Assembly: GCF_004216475.1 (NCBI RefSeq)
Contig: NZ_CP022303.1
Span: forward strand, 4,092,001-4,156,000
Reading direction: 5' to 3'
DNA: 64,000 nt
Source of the DNA: Thalassococcus sp. S3
GTDB taxonomy: Bacteria > Pseudomonadota > Alphaproteobacteria > Rhodobacterales > Rhodobacteraceae
The notes beneath the pieces were generated by a model. The model ran no database searches. It worked only from the letters and a program-made list of their open reading frames with translations, and was not told the DNA's origin. The number at the start of each line of letters is the position of its first letter. The first letter of the stretch is position 1. Positions 1 to 7,925 of the stretch are shown in pieces. The translations under genes were made by a program, and so were the position numbers.

Positions 1-162
1 CCCGCGGTCGAAGAGGGGCGGCTGCACCGGGTGTTGCCCGACTGGCATGCGCGGCGGGCTCCGGTCCATCTGGCCTTCACCTCCCGCCGGCTCATGCGAC
101 CGGCGGTGAGGGCCTTCGTGGATTACGCGTTCGAGGCCATTCCTCCAAAGCTGAAAGCCTGA
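1..162 (+). CDS. LysR-type transcriptional regulator, C-terminal fragment
   Basis: The first 53 codons visible are the end of a protein that begins before the window. The readable tail (VEEGRLHRVLPDW, then HLAFTSRRLMRPAVRAFVDY, ending PPKLKA) matches the last strand and helix of the periplasmic-binding-like effector domain of LysR-type regulators. The DNA-binding domain and the inducer pocket are outside the window, so no target can be proposed. The call rests on this short C-terminal pattern only. Confidence 0.7.
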   Translation, partial: PAVEEGRLHRVLPDWHARRAPVHLAFTSRRLMRPAVRAFVDYAFEAIPPKLKA

Positions 163-186
163 GAGAGGCCCCTGCCAGCGGTGACC

Positions 187-939
187 TTACGGCTGCTCGT
201 CGTCGTCCTTGCTGCTTTTGGGCAGGTTGAAGAAGCTGTCAGCATCCACCAGCGGCTCGCTGTCTTCCTTGTCGTCATCATCATTGTCGCTGAGCGAGAA
301 CGTCTCCAACCCCTCGATGGCCGTCGGGATCTTGGGCTCCGCTTCCATCTCAAGCGATTGTTCGGTGCTCACCAGCTTGCGACGCTCGTCATCGCTCATC
401 ACATCGCCTTCGGCGGCCTTCTTGGCGGCGGCTTTCTGAACGGCGGCGTCCAACTCGGACTGCTTGGTGAGGCCCAAAGCGACCGGATCGACCGGCTGAA
501 TGTTCGAGATGTTCCAATGCGTCCGCTCCCGGATCGACTGGATCGTCGGCTTCGTCGTACCCACCAGCTTGGAGATCTGACCGTCCGTCAGCTCGGGATG
601 GAACTTCACCAGCCACAGGATCGCCGCCGGTCGGTCCTGACGTTTGGAGAGCGGCGTATAACGTGGCCCGCGGCGTTTTTCCTCGCCCACAGCTGCGGCA
701 TTGAACTTCAGCTTGAGCTTGTGCAGCGGGCTGCCCTCGGCCGCGTCGATCTCGTCCTGGGTCAGCTGATTGTTGGCAATCGGATCAAAACCCTTCACAC
801 CCGCAGCCACATCGCCATCGGCGATGCCCTGCACTTCCAACTCGTGCATGCCGACAAAATCCGCGATCTGCTTGAAGCTGATCGTGGTGTTGTCGACCAG
901 CCAGACGGCGGTCGCTTTGGCCATCAATGGTTTTGCCAT
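187..939 (-). CDS. trcR: Cell cycle transcriptional regulator TrcR (DUF1013)
   Basis: A 250-residue cytoplasmic DNA-binding protein of the DUF1013 family, restricted to Alphaproteobacteria and named TrcR. Two helix-turn-helix-like segments are visible: residues 5-45 (around FKQIADFVGMHELEVQGIADG) and about 110-142 (GQISKLVGTTKPTIQSIRERTHWN). The C-terminus is a low-complexity, very acidic tail (DNDDDDKED) typical of the family. The frame stays open far upstream, but ATG at 939 is preceded by a good ribosome site (GGAGACGCGAG), and the upstream residues look like translated intergenic DNA. Two abutting perfect inverted repeats lie 32-63 bp upstream. The gene stands alone, divergent from the RNase gene. 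Regulatory targets are not known from the sequence. Confidence 0.88.
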   Translation of the reverse strand: MAKPLMAKATAVWLVDNTTISFKQIADFVGMHELEVQGIADGDVAAGVKGFDPIANNQLTQDEIDAAEGSPLHKLKLKFNAAAVGEEKRRGPRYTPLSKRQDRPAAILWLVKFHPELTDGQISKLVGTTKPTIQSIRERTHWNISNIQPVDPVALGLTKQSELDAAVQKAAAKKAAEGDVMSDDERRKLVSTEQSLEMEAEPKIPTAIEGLETFSLSDNDDDDKEDSEPLVDADSFFNLPKSSKDDDEQP

Positions 940-970
940 CTCGCGTCTCCTAAAAACATATCTCTTCCAT

Positions 971-1002
971 CGCCTGAAACAGGCGGCCTTGGCATCCAAG
1001 GC
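971..1002. promoter_or_regulatory. Two abutting perfect inverted repeats upstream of trcR
   Basis: CGCCTG-AAA-CAGGCG occupies 971-985 and GCCTTGG-CAT-CCAAGGC occupies 986-1002, with no base between them. Both arms are perfect. They lie in the 128-bp gap between divergent trcR and the RNase T2 gene. In trcR-sense RNA they would form two tandem hairpins about 30 nt before the ribosome site, followed after 15 nt by a run of five U. They could be operators or a structured leader; sequence alone does not decide. Confidence 0.6.
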
Positions 1003-1067
1003 GGGTTTCCGTTGTCGGGGAACTTCCGGCGTATATAGTCGGACCATGACGGGAAGGGAAGAGTGGA

Positions 1068-1691
1068 ATGCGTTGGTTGATCCTGTGGCTACTGTCGGCT
1101 CTGCCGCTTTGGGCCGATGGTGAGAAAGCCGGGATCTTCGATTACTACGTGCTGAGCCTGAGTTGGTCGCCAAACTGGTGTGCGCTGGAAGGGGATGCAC
1201 GCGGAGCGGAGCAATGCGCGCGCGATCTTGGCTGGTCGTTGCATGGGCTTTGGCCGCAATATCATCGGGGCTGGCCCTCCTATTGCCCCACGACTCATCG
1301 TGCGCCATCCCGCCAGATGACGGGTGCGATGGCGGACATCATGGGCAGCGGTGGATTGGCATGGCATCAGTGGAAAAAGCACGGAACCTGCTCGGGCCTG
1401 TCGGCGGCCGCCTATTTCTCCCTGTCGCGAGACGCTTACCGGACTGTCACGCGACCCGACGTTTTTCGCAGGCTCGACCGGTCCGTCAAACTGCCCGCGA
1501 GTGTGATCGAGGACGCTTTTCTGGAGGCAAACGACAGCTTTGAGCCGGACGGGATCACCGTGACTTGCCGCAACGGGCATATTCAGGAAGTCCGCGTTTG
1601 TCTGTCAAAGGAGTTGCGCCCCGTTCCCTGCGGGCAGGATGTCGTTAAGGATTGCACGCTCCGTGACGCTGTTTTCGAAGCAGTGCGATAG
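1068..1691 (+). CDS. Ribonuclease T2 family protein, secreted
   Basis: A 207-residue enzyme predicted to cut single-stranded RNA through a 2',3'-cyclic phosphate. Both family active-site blocks are present: CAS I SLHGLWPQ around residues 57-64 (catalytic His59) and CAS II HQWKKHGTC at 100-108 (His100, Glu replaced by Lys-rich context, His105). A short hydrophobic N-terminus (RWLILWLLSALPLWA) is a likely signal peptide, placing it in the periplasm or outside. Several cysteines (38, 50, 73, 108) fit the family's disulfides. It is divergent from trcR and convergent with the sterol desaturase gene. A nutrient-scavenging role is an inference. Confidence 0.9.
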   Translation: MRWLILWLLSALPLWADGEKAGIFDYYVLSLSWSPNWCALEGDARGAEQCARDLGWSLHGLWPQYHRGWPSYCPTTHRAPSRQMTGAMADIMGSGGLAWHQWKKHGTCSGLSAAAYFSLSRDAYRTVTRPDVFRRLDRSVKLPASVIEDAFLEANDSFEPDGITVTCRNGHIQEVRVCLSKELRPVPCGQDVVKDCTLRDAVFEAVR

Positions 1692-1724
1692 AACAGTCCC
1701 GACACGCGCATGAAGACCATTTCT

Positions 1725-2573
1725 CTAGCAATCCGGTGTCCAGTCGGGGCGCCCGAAGAGACGCATCCAGACCTCATGTGCAGTGCGTGCACGCCGCAGG
1801 TCGTGCCAAAGCCCCGGCAACTCGGAAAACCAGACCACCACCGGATTACGACTGTCGAAATCCCGTTTCAGGCCGTAGCGGGGCCGCTCCTCCTCGGGCT
1901 GGAAGGTCCCGAACAGACGGTCCCAAAGGATCGTGATGCCGCCGTAATTGCGGTCGAGGTATTTGTCATCCGCGCCGTGATGCACGCGGTGGTTCGAGGG
2001 CGTGTTCAGGATCCGATCCAGAATGCCCAGCTTTCCAATCATCTCGGTATGCAGCCATGTCTGATAGGCCAGCACGACGACCAGCCCGAAAAAGATCACT
2101 TCCGGCGCGAAGCCCAGAAAAACCAGCGGCAGATGCGTTATCATCGACCATACACCCTCCAGCGGGCCAAATCGGACACCTGTCACGATGTTGAAGTCAC
2201 GTGATGAATGATGCACGGCGTGCTGGGTCCAGAGAAGGCGCACCTCATGCGCGATCCGGTGTTCCCAATAATACGTGAAATCAGCAGCAACCAAGACAAG
2301 CAGGATGGTCCACCATGTGATGGGCAGTTCCCAGGGCACTACCGTTTCAGCGAGAATATAGAACACCCCATAGGCCCCGGTCAGCACAAGCACTTCGATC
2401 AGGATAGAAGGGATCTGGGTCGAGGCGCTCACGGCCATCTCACCCAGCGTGCGCGCCTTTAAATTCCCTTTGAAAAGCGCCTCGGCCAGTTCGATCAGAA
2501 GGATCGCCGCACCGATGAGCAGGAAAATCTCATCAATTTGAGATCCAAGATTAGTGAGCGTCTCTGGAGTCAT
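1725..2573 (-). CDS. Sterol desaturase / fatty acid hydroxylase family membrane protein
   Basis: A 282-residue integral membrane di-iron oxygenase. The histidine ligand clusters are visible: HRIAH at about 105-109, HAVHH at 118-122, a single His near 177, and HRVHH near 197. Four hydrophobic segments lie around them. Such enzymes hydroxylate or desaturate lipids, carotenoids or sterols; the substrate cannot be told here. The ATG at 2573 overlaps the regulator's TGA (ATGA) and has AAGGA at a proper distance; another ATG three codons upstream lacks that spacing. The upstream TetR-type gene is in the same operon and probably controls it. Confidence 0.85.
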   Translation of the reverse strand: MTPETLTNLGSQIDEIFLLIGAAILLIELAEALFKGNLKARTLGEMAVSASTQIPSILIEVLVLTGAYGVFYILAETVVPWELPITWWTILLVLVAADFTYYWEHRIAHEVRLLWTQHAVHHSSRDFNIVTGVRFGPLEGVWSMITHLPLVFLGFAPEVIFFGLVVVLAYQTWLHTEMIGKLGILDRILNTPSNHRVHHGADDKYLDRNYGGITILWDRLFGTFQPEEERPRYGLKRDFDSRNPVVVWFSELPGLWHDLRRARTAHEVWMRLFGRPDWTPDC

Positions 2574-3118
2574 ATCTGGCATCCTTTCAGAAAACTGCGC
2601 CAGGCCATGTCCGCGGCTTGGCGCGGCGTGGCCTCCTGCCGATGGACGACGGCCCACCCTGCATAGATGAGCGCGTCGTAACTCTCGGCGATCCAAGACG
2701 ACGGCAGGTTCGGGTCGAGAAGGCCTTCGGACTTGGCCTTGTCGATATCGGAAATCAAATCGAGCCTGTCCCGCGCCTCTGCCTCTGCCATCTCGGGATG
2801 ATGGTCCAGGGTTTGGGACGCAAGAAACATGTGGCGTTCGGCCAGCGGTATGATCGCTGCCATCGCCAGGCGAAGTCCCTCGGTATAGCTCTGTGCGTCA
2901 GCCACGGCGGCATCAACCGCGGCTGTCAATTCCGCATGCGCGGCCTTGGCCATTGCCAGCAGCAAATCCTCGCGCGATGCGAAGTGGCGGTGCAGCGTCG
3001 CGCGTCCGACACCTGCGCGTTCGGCGATTACCGCCAAGGACGCGCCCGGCATGTCGTTGAAGACCTGAAAGGCAGCTTCCAGAATCGCGGCGTGAGTTGA
3101 GGGACGAATGCTCGGCAT
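2570..3118 (-). CDS. TetR family transcriptional regulator
   Basis: A 182-residue one-component repressor. The N-terminal helix-turn-helix is clear (AILEAAFQVFNDMPGASLAVIAERAGVGRATLHRHF pattern, residues about 12-45), followed by the all-helical ligand domain. An in-frame ATG exists at 3136, but I chose 3118 because a -10-like TATATG on the minus strand (3128-3123) sits just upstream, predicting a leaderless message, and because no ribosome site precedes either ATG. The start lies inside a 20-bp perfect palindrome, so autorepression is likely. It is translationally coupled to the sterol desaturase gene, its probable target. The ligand is unknown. Confidence 0.87.
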   Translation of the reverse strand: MPSIRPSTHAAILEAAFQVFNDMPGASLAVIAERAGVGRATLHRHFASREDLLLAMAKAAHAELTAAVDAAVADAQSYTEGLRLAMAAIIPLAERHMFLASQTLDHHPEMAEAEARDRLDLISDIDKAKSEGLLDPNLPSSWIAESYDALIYAGWAVVHRQEATPRQAADMAWRSFLKGCQI

Positions 3119-3136
3119 GAGACATATATGTCTCAT
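3117..3136. promoter_or_regulatory. Perfect 20-bp palindrome, probable TetR-type operator
   Basis: ATGAGACATA followed by its exact reverse complement. It overlaps the start codon and the putative -10 element of the TetR-type gene, the expected place for an autorepressor site. A perfect 20-bp palindrome in 64 kb is very unlikely by chance. Confidence 0.85.
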
Positions 3137-3142
3137 TTGAGT

Positions 3143-3178
3143 CAGATATGCAATACCTCGACTTGGATTGCATATCTG
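3143..3178. promoter_or_regulatory. 12-bp perfect inverted repeat with 12-bp spacer
   Basis: CAGATATGCAAT at 3143-3154 is repeated inverted as ATTGCATATCTG at 3167-3178. The arm nearest the gene contains TTGCAT (minus strand 3153-3148), which lies 17-19 bp from the -10-like element and may act as a -35. It may be a second operator for the TetR-type repressor or for another factor; the motif differs from the 3117-3136 palindrome. Confidence 0.65.
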
Positions 3179-3220
3179 CGCGATGGACTGCCTGACCCCT
3201 GTTCGTCGGCGAACGCGATG

Positions 3221-4210
3221 CTAGACAGTCAGAATTGTGGATCCGGTGGTCTTGCGCGCTTCCAGCGCCTCGTGTGCCCGAGCAACGTCATCTAGGGGAA
3301 AGTGTTGGTCGATCCGGATCGTGACATGCCCCTCCAACACCTTGTCATAGAGATGGCGGGCCATGGCCTGGCAGGTCTCGTGATCGGAGGAGTGCGTAAA
3401 GAGTGTCGGGCGCGTAATCTTTAAAGACCCTTTCGGCCCGAGCACTCCAAGGTTGAACGGGGGCACCGGACCGGACGCGTTGCCAAACGAAATCATCATT
3501 CCGAGCGGTTTGAGGCTGTCAAGCGAGCCCTCAAACGTATCCGCCCCCACCGCATCCATGACCACATCAACACCTGCCCCATCCGTCAGCGCGCGCACCT
3601 CGCTGGCGAAATCTCGGGTTCGGTAATTGATGCAATGGGTCGCACCGTGATCGAGCGCGAGCTGGCACTTCTCGTCCGTGCCTGCCGTGCCGATAAGCGT
3701 GATGCCCTCGGATCGCGCCCACTGGCACGCAATCAAACCCACACCCCCCGCGGCAGCGTGAAAGAGAACCGTATCGCCACGTGAAAGGGGCGTGGTGCGA
3801 TGGAACAGATACTCGACCGTCATGCCTTTCAGCATCATCGCGGCGCCCTGTTCAAAGCTGATGCCCTCCGGCAACGGGCAGACTTGGGCGGCCGGCATGA
3901 CCCGCGCCTCTGCATAGGCACCGGGAGGCATGGCGGCGTAGGCCGCCCGGTCACCGGCAGCCAGATGGGTTACACCCTCTCCGACCGCATCAATGATCCC
4001 ACTTGCTTCCATTCCCAGGGCGTGGGGCATCTCAAGCGGATAAAGCCCGGTACGTTGATAGATATCGATGAAATTGAGACCGATTGCACGGTGCACGATG
4101 CGCACTTCGCCCGGCCCGGGATCGGCCAGCGGACGATCGATCAGCCTGAACGCGTCCGGCCCACCGGGTGCATCGATTATTGCGGTTTTTGCGGCACTTC
4201 CATTCAACAT
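3221..4210 (-). CDS. NADPH:quinone oxidoreductase, zinc-independent MDR family
   Basis: A 329-residue cytosolic medium-chain dehydrogenase/reductase similar to QorA. The N-terminal GroES-like part includes GLNFIDIYQRTGLYPLEMP (about 44-62), the quinone reductase signature. The Rossmann half has the nucleotide motif HAAAGGVG near 150-157. There are no zinc-binding cysteine clusters, as expected for quinone reductases. The start is supported by GGGGA seven bases upstream of ATG. It reduces quinones or enones with NADPH by family knowledge. It is followed by the TetR/desaturase operon on the same strand, but an 84-bp gap with operators separates them. Confidence 0.88.
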   Translation of the reverse strand: MLNGSAAKTAIIDAPGGPDAFRLIDRPLADPGPGEVRIVHRAIGLNFIDIYQRTGLYPLEMPHALGMEASGIIDAVGEGVTHLAAGDRAAYAAMPPGAYAEARVMPAAQVCPLPEGISFEQGAAMMLKGMTVEYLFHRTTPLSRGDTVLFHAAAGGVGLIACQWARSEGITLIGTAGTDEKCQLALDHGATHCINYRTRDFASEVRALTDGAGVDVVMDAVGADTFEGSLDSLKPLGMMISFGNASGPVPPFNLGVLGPKGSLKITRPTLFTHSSDHETCQAMARHLYDKVLEGHVTIRIDQHFPLDDVARAHEALEARKTTGSTILTV

Positions 4211-4235
4211 TCACTTTCCCCGTCAAGATTTGGTG

Positions 4236-4241
4236 TATATT
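4236..4241 (+). promoter_or_regulatory. Candidate -10 element, leaderless start
   Basis: TATATT ends eight bases before the ATG at 4250, and no ribosome site is present, so the message may begin at or next to the start codon. I could not find a convincing -35. Confidence 0.35.
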
Positions 4242-4249
4242 CTCACGCC

Positions 4250-5380
4250 ATGTACAAGATTGACCCGTTAGTGCCGCGGATAGATCCGCTTTTGCCCGTT
4301 TCCTTTGACGACTTGCCCGCAAATCTGCACCGGCAGATCGCTGATTGGGTCATGTACAGCCCCGACATCTTGGGGGAGCCGCTTCTGGCCGTCCAGATCG
4401 CATTTGAGGACAACACGCCAAGGCCCGACCTTCTGGCCCTTGATCGCGAAGGTCGCCTTGTCGTGGTTGAGTTGAGACTTGGCGGATCTCAAACGGATCT
4501 CATCGGTCGCGCCATGGGCCGGGCCGCCATGGCAGCGCGGCTGACGCGGGATGACATTGTCTCTCTTTATCATCGGCAGTCCGGCGCCGCATCCAGGGCG
4601 GACGCGATCGCGTCCCTCGACGGCTTTGTCACATCCACTGGGCAGACCCACGCTCTGAACCCCGCTGGAAGTCAACGGATCCTGTTGGTCGCCTCGGACG
4701 TTCCCTCCGACATCGCAGCGACGGCGGAATGGCTGAAAAGCCAAGGCATCGAAGTGGGCTGCCTGCACCTGCGGACATATCAGGCCGGGTCGGATGTGTT
4801 CGTTGATCTGGCCCCTGCCCTGCAAAACCAGGCCCCACCATCAATCGCCGCAATACCACCACGCCTTGCACCGCCCGACACCAGCCCGGCCCAGCCGGAG
4901 CAAACCTCCGAAAACGATACCCCGGTTTCAGACACATATGCGGCACTTCTGCGCGGCGCGGCAGACCGGCGAGGCCTCGGCCTAGCGTCGCGCCTTCTGT
5001 TCGAAAATGCCAAGACGCTGCGCATTGCAAGCCCCGTTCCGGGCGTTGGCTATTCCCTGTCGCTTGACGAGGGCGAAGCGCGGGTCCGTTTGATTTTCGA
5101 CAGCGCTGAGAGAGATCAAAACAAGGCCCGCTTCGATCTTGTGCGCGAACACGTGCTTGATTTTGCGGCGACCTTCGATGATCCGGTCGATTGGCGCAGG
5201 CTGGATGACGCCGTCGAGAGCCGGATCACAATTCGCAATGACATGGCGGTGACGGGCGAAGAGGAACTTGCCGAAACGATTGACTGGCACCTTGACACAT
5301 TTGCCCGTCTGGAAGGGCTGATGGCCCCAATCCTCGAGACACTCTCAGGCACGCAGGCAGAGCCTGTTGCCGCAGAGTAA
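4250..5380 (+). CDS. NucS/DUF91-like and DUF4268 domain protein, putative nuclease
   Basis: A 376-residue soluble protein. Residues about 45-90 resemble a restriction-endonuclease-fold core: acidic residue in PRPDLLALDREGRL, then VVVELRLG and a following helix. The usual E-x-K is E-L-R here. The middle carries RILLVASDVPSDI and a strand-helix pattern common after the DUF91 core. The last 120 residues resemble DUF4268 (RVRLIFDSAERDQNKARFDL, then WRRLDDAVESRITI). Such proteins are presumed DNA-processing or defence-associated nucleases, but no function is proven. Nothing mobile flanks it. ATG at 4250 is the only start after the neighbouring divergent gene; the frame is open further upstream but overlaps that gene. 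Confidence 0.65.
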   Translation: MYKIDPLVPRIDPLLPVSFDDLPANLHRQIADWVMYSPDILGEPLLAVQIAFEDNTPRPDLLALDREGRLVVVELRLGGSQTDLIGRAMGRAAMAARLTRDDIVSLYHRQSGAASRADAIASLDGFVTSTGQTHALNPAGSQRILLVASDVPSDIAATAEWLKSQGIEVGCLHLRTYQAGSDVFVDLAPALQNQAPPSIAAIPPRLAPPDTSPAQPEQTSENDTPVSDTYAALLRGAADRRGLGLASRLLFENAKTLRIASPVPGVGYSLSLDEGEARVRLIFDSAERDQNKARFDLVREHVLDFAATFDDPVDWRRLDDAVESRITIRNDMAVTGEEELAETIDWHLDTFARLEGLMAPILETLSGTQAEPVAAE

Positions 5381-5468
5381 CGCGTCGGGAGTTCTTCACA
5401 TCTCGCTCAATCGGGAACCGTCCCCCACAAGGGGAACGGGGAAAAATGTTGCTCTCAGCAGGTGCAGT

Positions 5469-6455
5469 TCACTCTGAAACGGAAAGAACGATCTTGCCGA
5501 CATGCACGCTGCTTTCCATACGCGCATGGGCGGAAGCAGCGTCTTCTAGCGGAAATGTCTGGTCCATCACGGGTGCGACACGGCCCGCGTCAAGAAGTGG
5601 CCAAACCGCTTCCCGCAGATCCTGAGCAATCCGAGCCTTCGCCAGATCGCTTTGCGGACGCAGCGTGCTTCCCGTGATCATGAGCCGGCGTGTCATCACC
5701 TGCGCGAAGTTCACCTCCACCTTTGGGCCTTGCAGAAACGCGATCTGCACCAAACGCCCATCATCTGCCAAAGCCTTGATATTCCGAGGAATGTAATCTC
5801 CACCGACCATGTCGAGGATCAGATTGGCGCCGCCCTCGGCGCGCATCGCATCGACGAAATCGGCGTTGCGATAATTGATTGCCTGCTCTGCCCCCAGCTT
5901 GACGCAAGCAGCACATTTTTCATCTGATCCTGCGGTCGCGAAAACCCTTGCACCGAAGGCATTGGCCAGCTGGATCGCCGTTGTCCCGATGCCACTGGAT
6001 CCGCCATGAACAAGAAAACGCTCACCAGGCTGCAGACCGCCGCGGATGAAGACGTTCGAAAAGACCGTGAAAAAGGTTTCCGGAAGGCAGGCCGCCTCTT
6101 TAAGACCCATCCCATCCGGGACCGGCAGACAATGCGCAGCGGGTGTGGCGACATATTCCGCGTAACCGCCACCGGGAAGAAGGGCGCAGACCTGATCGCC
6201 CACCGACCAATCGCTTACGCCCTCTCCCAAAGCGACGATTTCGCCCGCGGCTTCGAGGCCAGGCAGATCGCTCGCACCCGGTGGCGGCGCATAGGCGCCG
6301 GCACGCTGAAGGGCATCGGGCCGGTTCACACCTGCATAGGCCACCTTGATAACAACCTGACCCAATGCCGGCTCCGGCACCGGCCGCTGAACGGGTGTCA
6401 GCACATCCGGTCCGCCAGGCTTTGAGATTTCGACAGCGCGCATCATATCGGGCAT
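5469..6455 (-). CDS. NAD(P)H quinone oxidoreductase, PIG3 family
   Basis: A 328-residue medium-chain reductase of the PIG3/Qor type. The sequence shows AYAGVNRPDALQRAGAY (about 38-54), GLEAAGEIVALG near 66-77, and the NADPH-binding VHGGSSGIGTTAIQLA around 148-163. No zinc ligands. The start at 6455 has a strong AAGGAG six to nine bases upstream; a longer reading exists but has no ribosome site. It is the second quinone reductase paralogue within 3 kb, in a different subfamily from the one at 3221-4210. It is divergent from a small membrane protein gene. Confidence 0.9.
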   Translation of the reverse strand: MPDMMRAVEISKPGGPDVLTPVQRPVPEPALGQVVIKVAYAGVNRPDALQRAGAYAPPPGASDLPGLEAAGEIVALGEGVSDWSVGDQVCALLPGGGYAEYVATPAAHCLPVPDGMGLKEAACLPETFFTVFSNVFIRGGLQPGERFLVHGGSSGIGTTAIQLANAFGARVFATAGSDEKCAACVKLGAEQAINYRNADFVDAMRAEGGANLILDMVGGDYIPRNIKALADDGRLVQIAFLQGPKVEVNFAQVMTRRLMITGSTLRPQSDLAKARIAQDLREAVWPLLDAGRVAPVMDQTFPLEDAASAHARMESSVHVGKIVLSVSE

Positions 6456-6510
6456 GGAACACTCCTTTTCGCTCACCCGTATCACCTGACCACGCCCGAG
6501 GAAACGGCCC

Positions 6511-6861
6511 ATGCTTGTCATCGCGCTTGTCGTAAACTGTCTGATTGTGTTTCCGCTGTCCTTGGCCCTGCTGCGGGATGCGCCACAAATGGCCCCCGTC
6601 TATGGCGCGCAGACCGACGCGCGGCGCATCCTTGCCTGCCTTTACCTCTCCATCGGTTTTTTGAGCATATCCGCTTTGTCCCTTCTCGTGATGATCTCCC
6701 AGCACGCCGCGCTCGAAATCGCGCGTCCTCTCTTTGCGCTGCAGATCATTTACAAAATCGGCACGCTCTTTGCGGTTGGCTGGCAAAGTCCTGTGGTCAA
6801 GACGAATGTGGCTGTGTCGGTATTGCTGGGCGCTGCCTTGATCGTTACGGGCGCGACGTAA
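6511..6861 (+). CDS. Small integral membrane protein, unknown function
   Basis: A 116-residue protein with about four hydrophobic segments (residues 2-20, 43-62, 70-90 and 97-114). GAGGAAA precedes ATG at a good distance. The length and layout suggest a family of hypothetical alphaproteobacterial membrane proteins; no catalytic motif is visible. Its last 17 bases overlap the end of the convergent COQ9 gene. Confidence 0.65.
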   Translation: MLVIALVVNCLIVFPLSLALLRDAPQMAPVYGAQTDARRILACLYLSIGFLSISALSLLVMISQHAALEIARPLFALQIIYKIGTLFAVGWQSPVVKTNVAVSVLLGAALIVTGAT

Positions 6862-7540
6862 CGCTGCCGGGAAGATCGGAACGGGACGTCTTCGACGGGG
6901 CCTTGATGAAACTCAGCAGCCAATTGGGCCCCGCCATCATGCGGCTGAGCGCCGGGTTTTCATTCACCTGCGCCTTGATCTTTTCGATCTGCATGACGTC
7001 GTCGATCCGGCGATCCAGAAAATCCCATGTCGCCTGGTGGCCCGTACTGTCATCGCCCAGCCAGTAAAGCACCGTGGCTGAGTAAACGCCGGACAATGTC
7101 GCACGTTTGGTGTACCAGTTGACGTCCTCCGAACTGTCGCCCAGCGTGTCCCAGATCAGATCCGCAGTGCCCCAAATCGCCTTGGCCCCGTCAGCGGCAT
7201 GGTGCGGAAGGGAAAACAGGGTCGTTCCTCGACGCACGGCTTCCTTGTCTTCGACGGCCTCCAGCCGGTAACGCACCGCTGCTGCAATCCGATCCCGAAA
7301 GCGCAAAGCGGACAGATCTTCGGCCTTCATTCGGTCGACCATCGCCTGATCCCCGCGCGCATGGAAAGCCAGTGCCAGATCGACCGCTCCCCTTGGGCAG
7401 GCCGCGCGGGCCAGGCCCTCATCCAGACCCACATCCGTGATCGCCGCGCGAAATGTCGCCTCGGACCAGCCGTCGAAGGGCACATGGATCAGCGCGGCAT
7501 CCAGAAGCTGATCTTTCGCGGTCTCATAGGGAGATGTCAT
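6845..7540 (-). CDS. COQ9 family protein (ubiquinone biosynthesis)
   Basis: A 231-residue protein of the COQ9 family, a lipid-binding accessory factor of ubiquinone synthesis with a TetR-like helical fold. The N-terminal HVPFDGWSEATFRAAITDVG and the central WYTKRATLSGVYSATVLYWLGD are strongly conserved in the family. The start at 7540 has GGAG six bases upstream; starts further upstream (ATG 7567, TTG 7576) lack a site. In mitochondria COQ9 assists COQ7; the bacterial role is inferred. It sits divergent from rpsU, a usual arrangement in Rhodobacteraceae. Confidence 0.88.
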   Translation of the reverse strand: MTSPYETAKDQLLDAALIHVPFDGWSEATFRAAITDVGLDEGLARAACPRGAVDLALAFHARGDQAMVDRMKAEDLSALRFRDRIAAAVRYRLEAVEDKEAVRRGTTLFSLPHHAADGAKAIWGTADLIWDTLGDSSEDVNWYTKRATLSGVYSATVLYWLGDDSTGHQATWDFLDRRIDDVMQIEKIKAQVNENPALSRMMAGPNWLLSFIKAPSKTSRSDLPGSVTSRP

Positions 7541-7651
7541 TTCGGGCTCCGGTTTGGTGTCTGGCATACTGGACAAGCTAGGGTGGCTTTGCTATACGGC
7601 CACCTCCTGCAACTCCTTGCAACTCTTATCTAGAAAGGTGGTGACAACCAC

Positions 7652-7858
7652 ATGCAGGTTAGTGTTCGCGACAACAATGTCGATCAGGCGCTGCGCGCGT
7701 TGAAGAAAAAGCTCCAACGCGAAGGCGTGTTCCGCGAAATGAAGCTGAAGCAGCATTTCGAGAAACCGTCCGAGAAAAAAGCGCGTGAGAAGGCAGAAGC
7801 GATCCGCCGCGCCCGGAAACTGGCACGGAAGAAAGCACAGCGCGAGGGGCTGCTCTAA
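7652..7858 (+). CDS. rpsU: 30S ribosomal protein S21
   Basis: A 68-residue basic protein of the small ribosomal subunit, needed for efficient initiation. It starts [20 protein letters not shown] and ends in an Arg/Lys-rich helix ([15 protein letters not shown]), as in alphaproteobacterial S21. AGGTGGTG precedes the ATG. It is monocistronic, closed by a hairpin at 7890-7914. Confidence 0.98.
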   Translation: MQVSVRDNNVDQALRALKKKLQREGVFREMKLKQHFEKPSEKKAREKAEAIRRARKLARKKAQREGLL

Positions 7859-7885
7859 GCCCCCCATCGACGCCGGATGCGTTTG

Positions 7886-7925
7886 ACGACCCCCGCGGCC
7901 CGCCGGTCCGGGGGTTTGTCGTTTT
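7886..7925 (+). terminator. Probable rpsU terminator
   Basis: CCCCCG at 7890-7895 pairs with CGGGGG at 7909-7914, with outer ACGAC and GTCGT adding possible pairs and TTTT following at 7922-7925. It lies 30 bp after rpsU and touches the 3' end of the convergent amidase gene, so it may serve both. Confidence 0.7.

Noticed and set aside
187..1308. A 373-residue extension of TrcR
   Set aside because: The extra N-terminal residues are Arg/Pro/Ser-rich with no family match, run through the hairpin region and the RNase gene, and ATG 939 has a good ribosome site.
5418..5439. Terminator between the DUF4268 gene and the quinone reductase
   Set aside because: The CCCC/GGGG stem needs a bulge or a G-U pair and is not followed by a T run in either direction.
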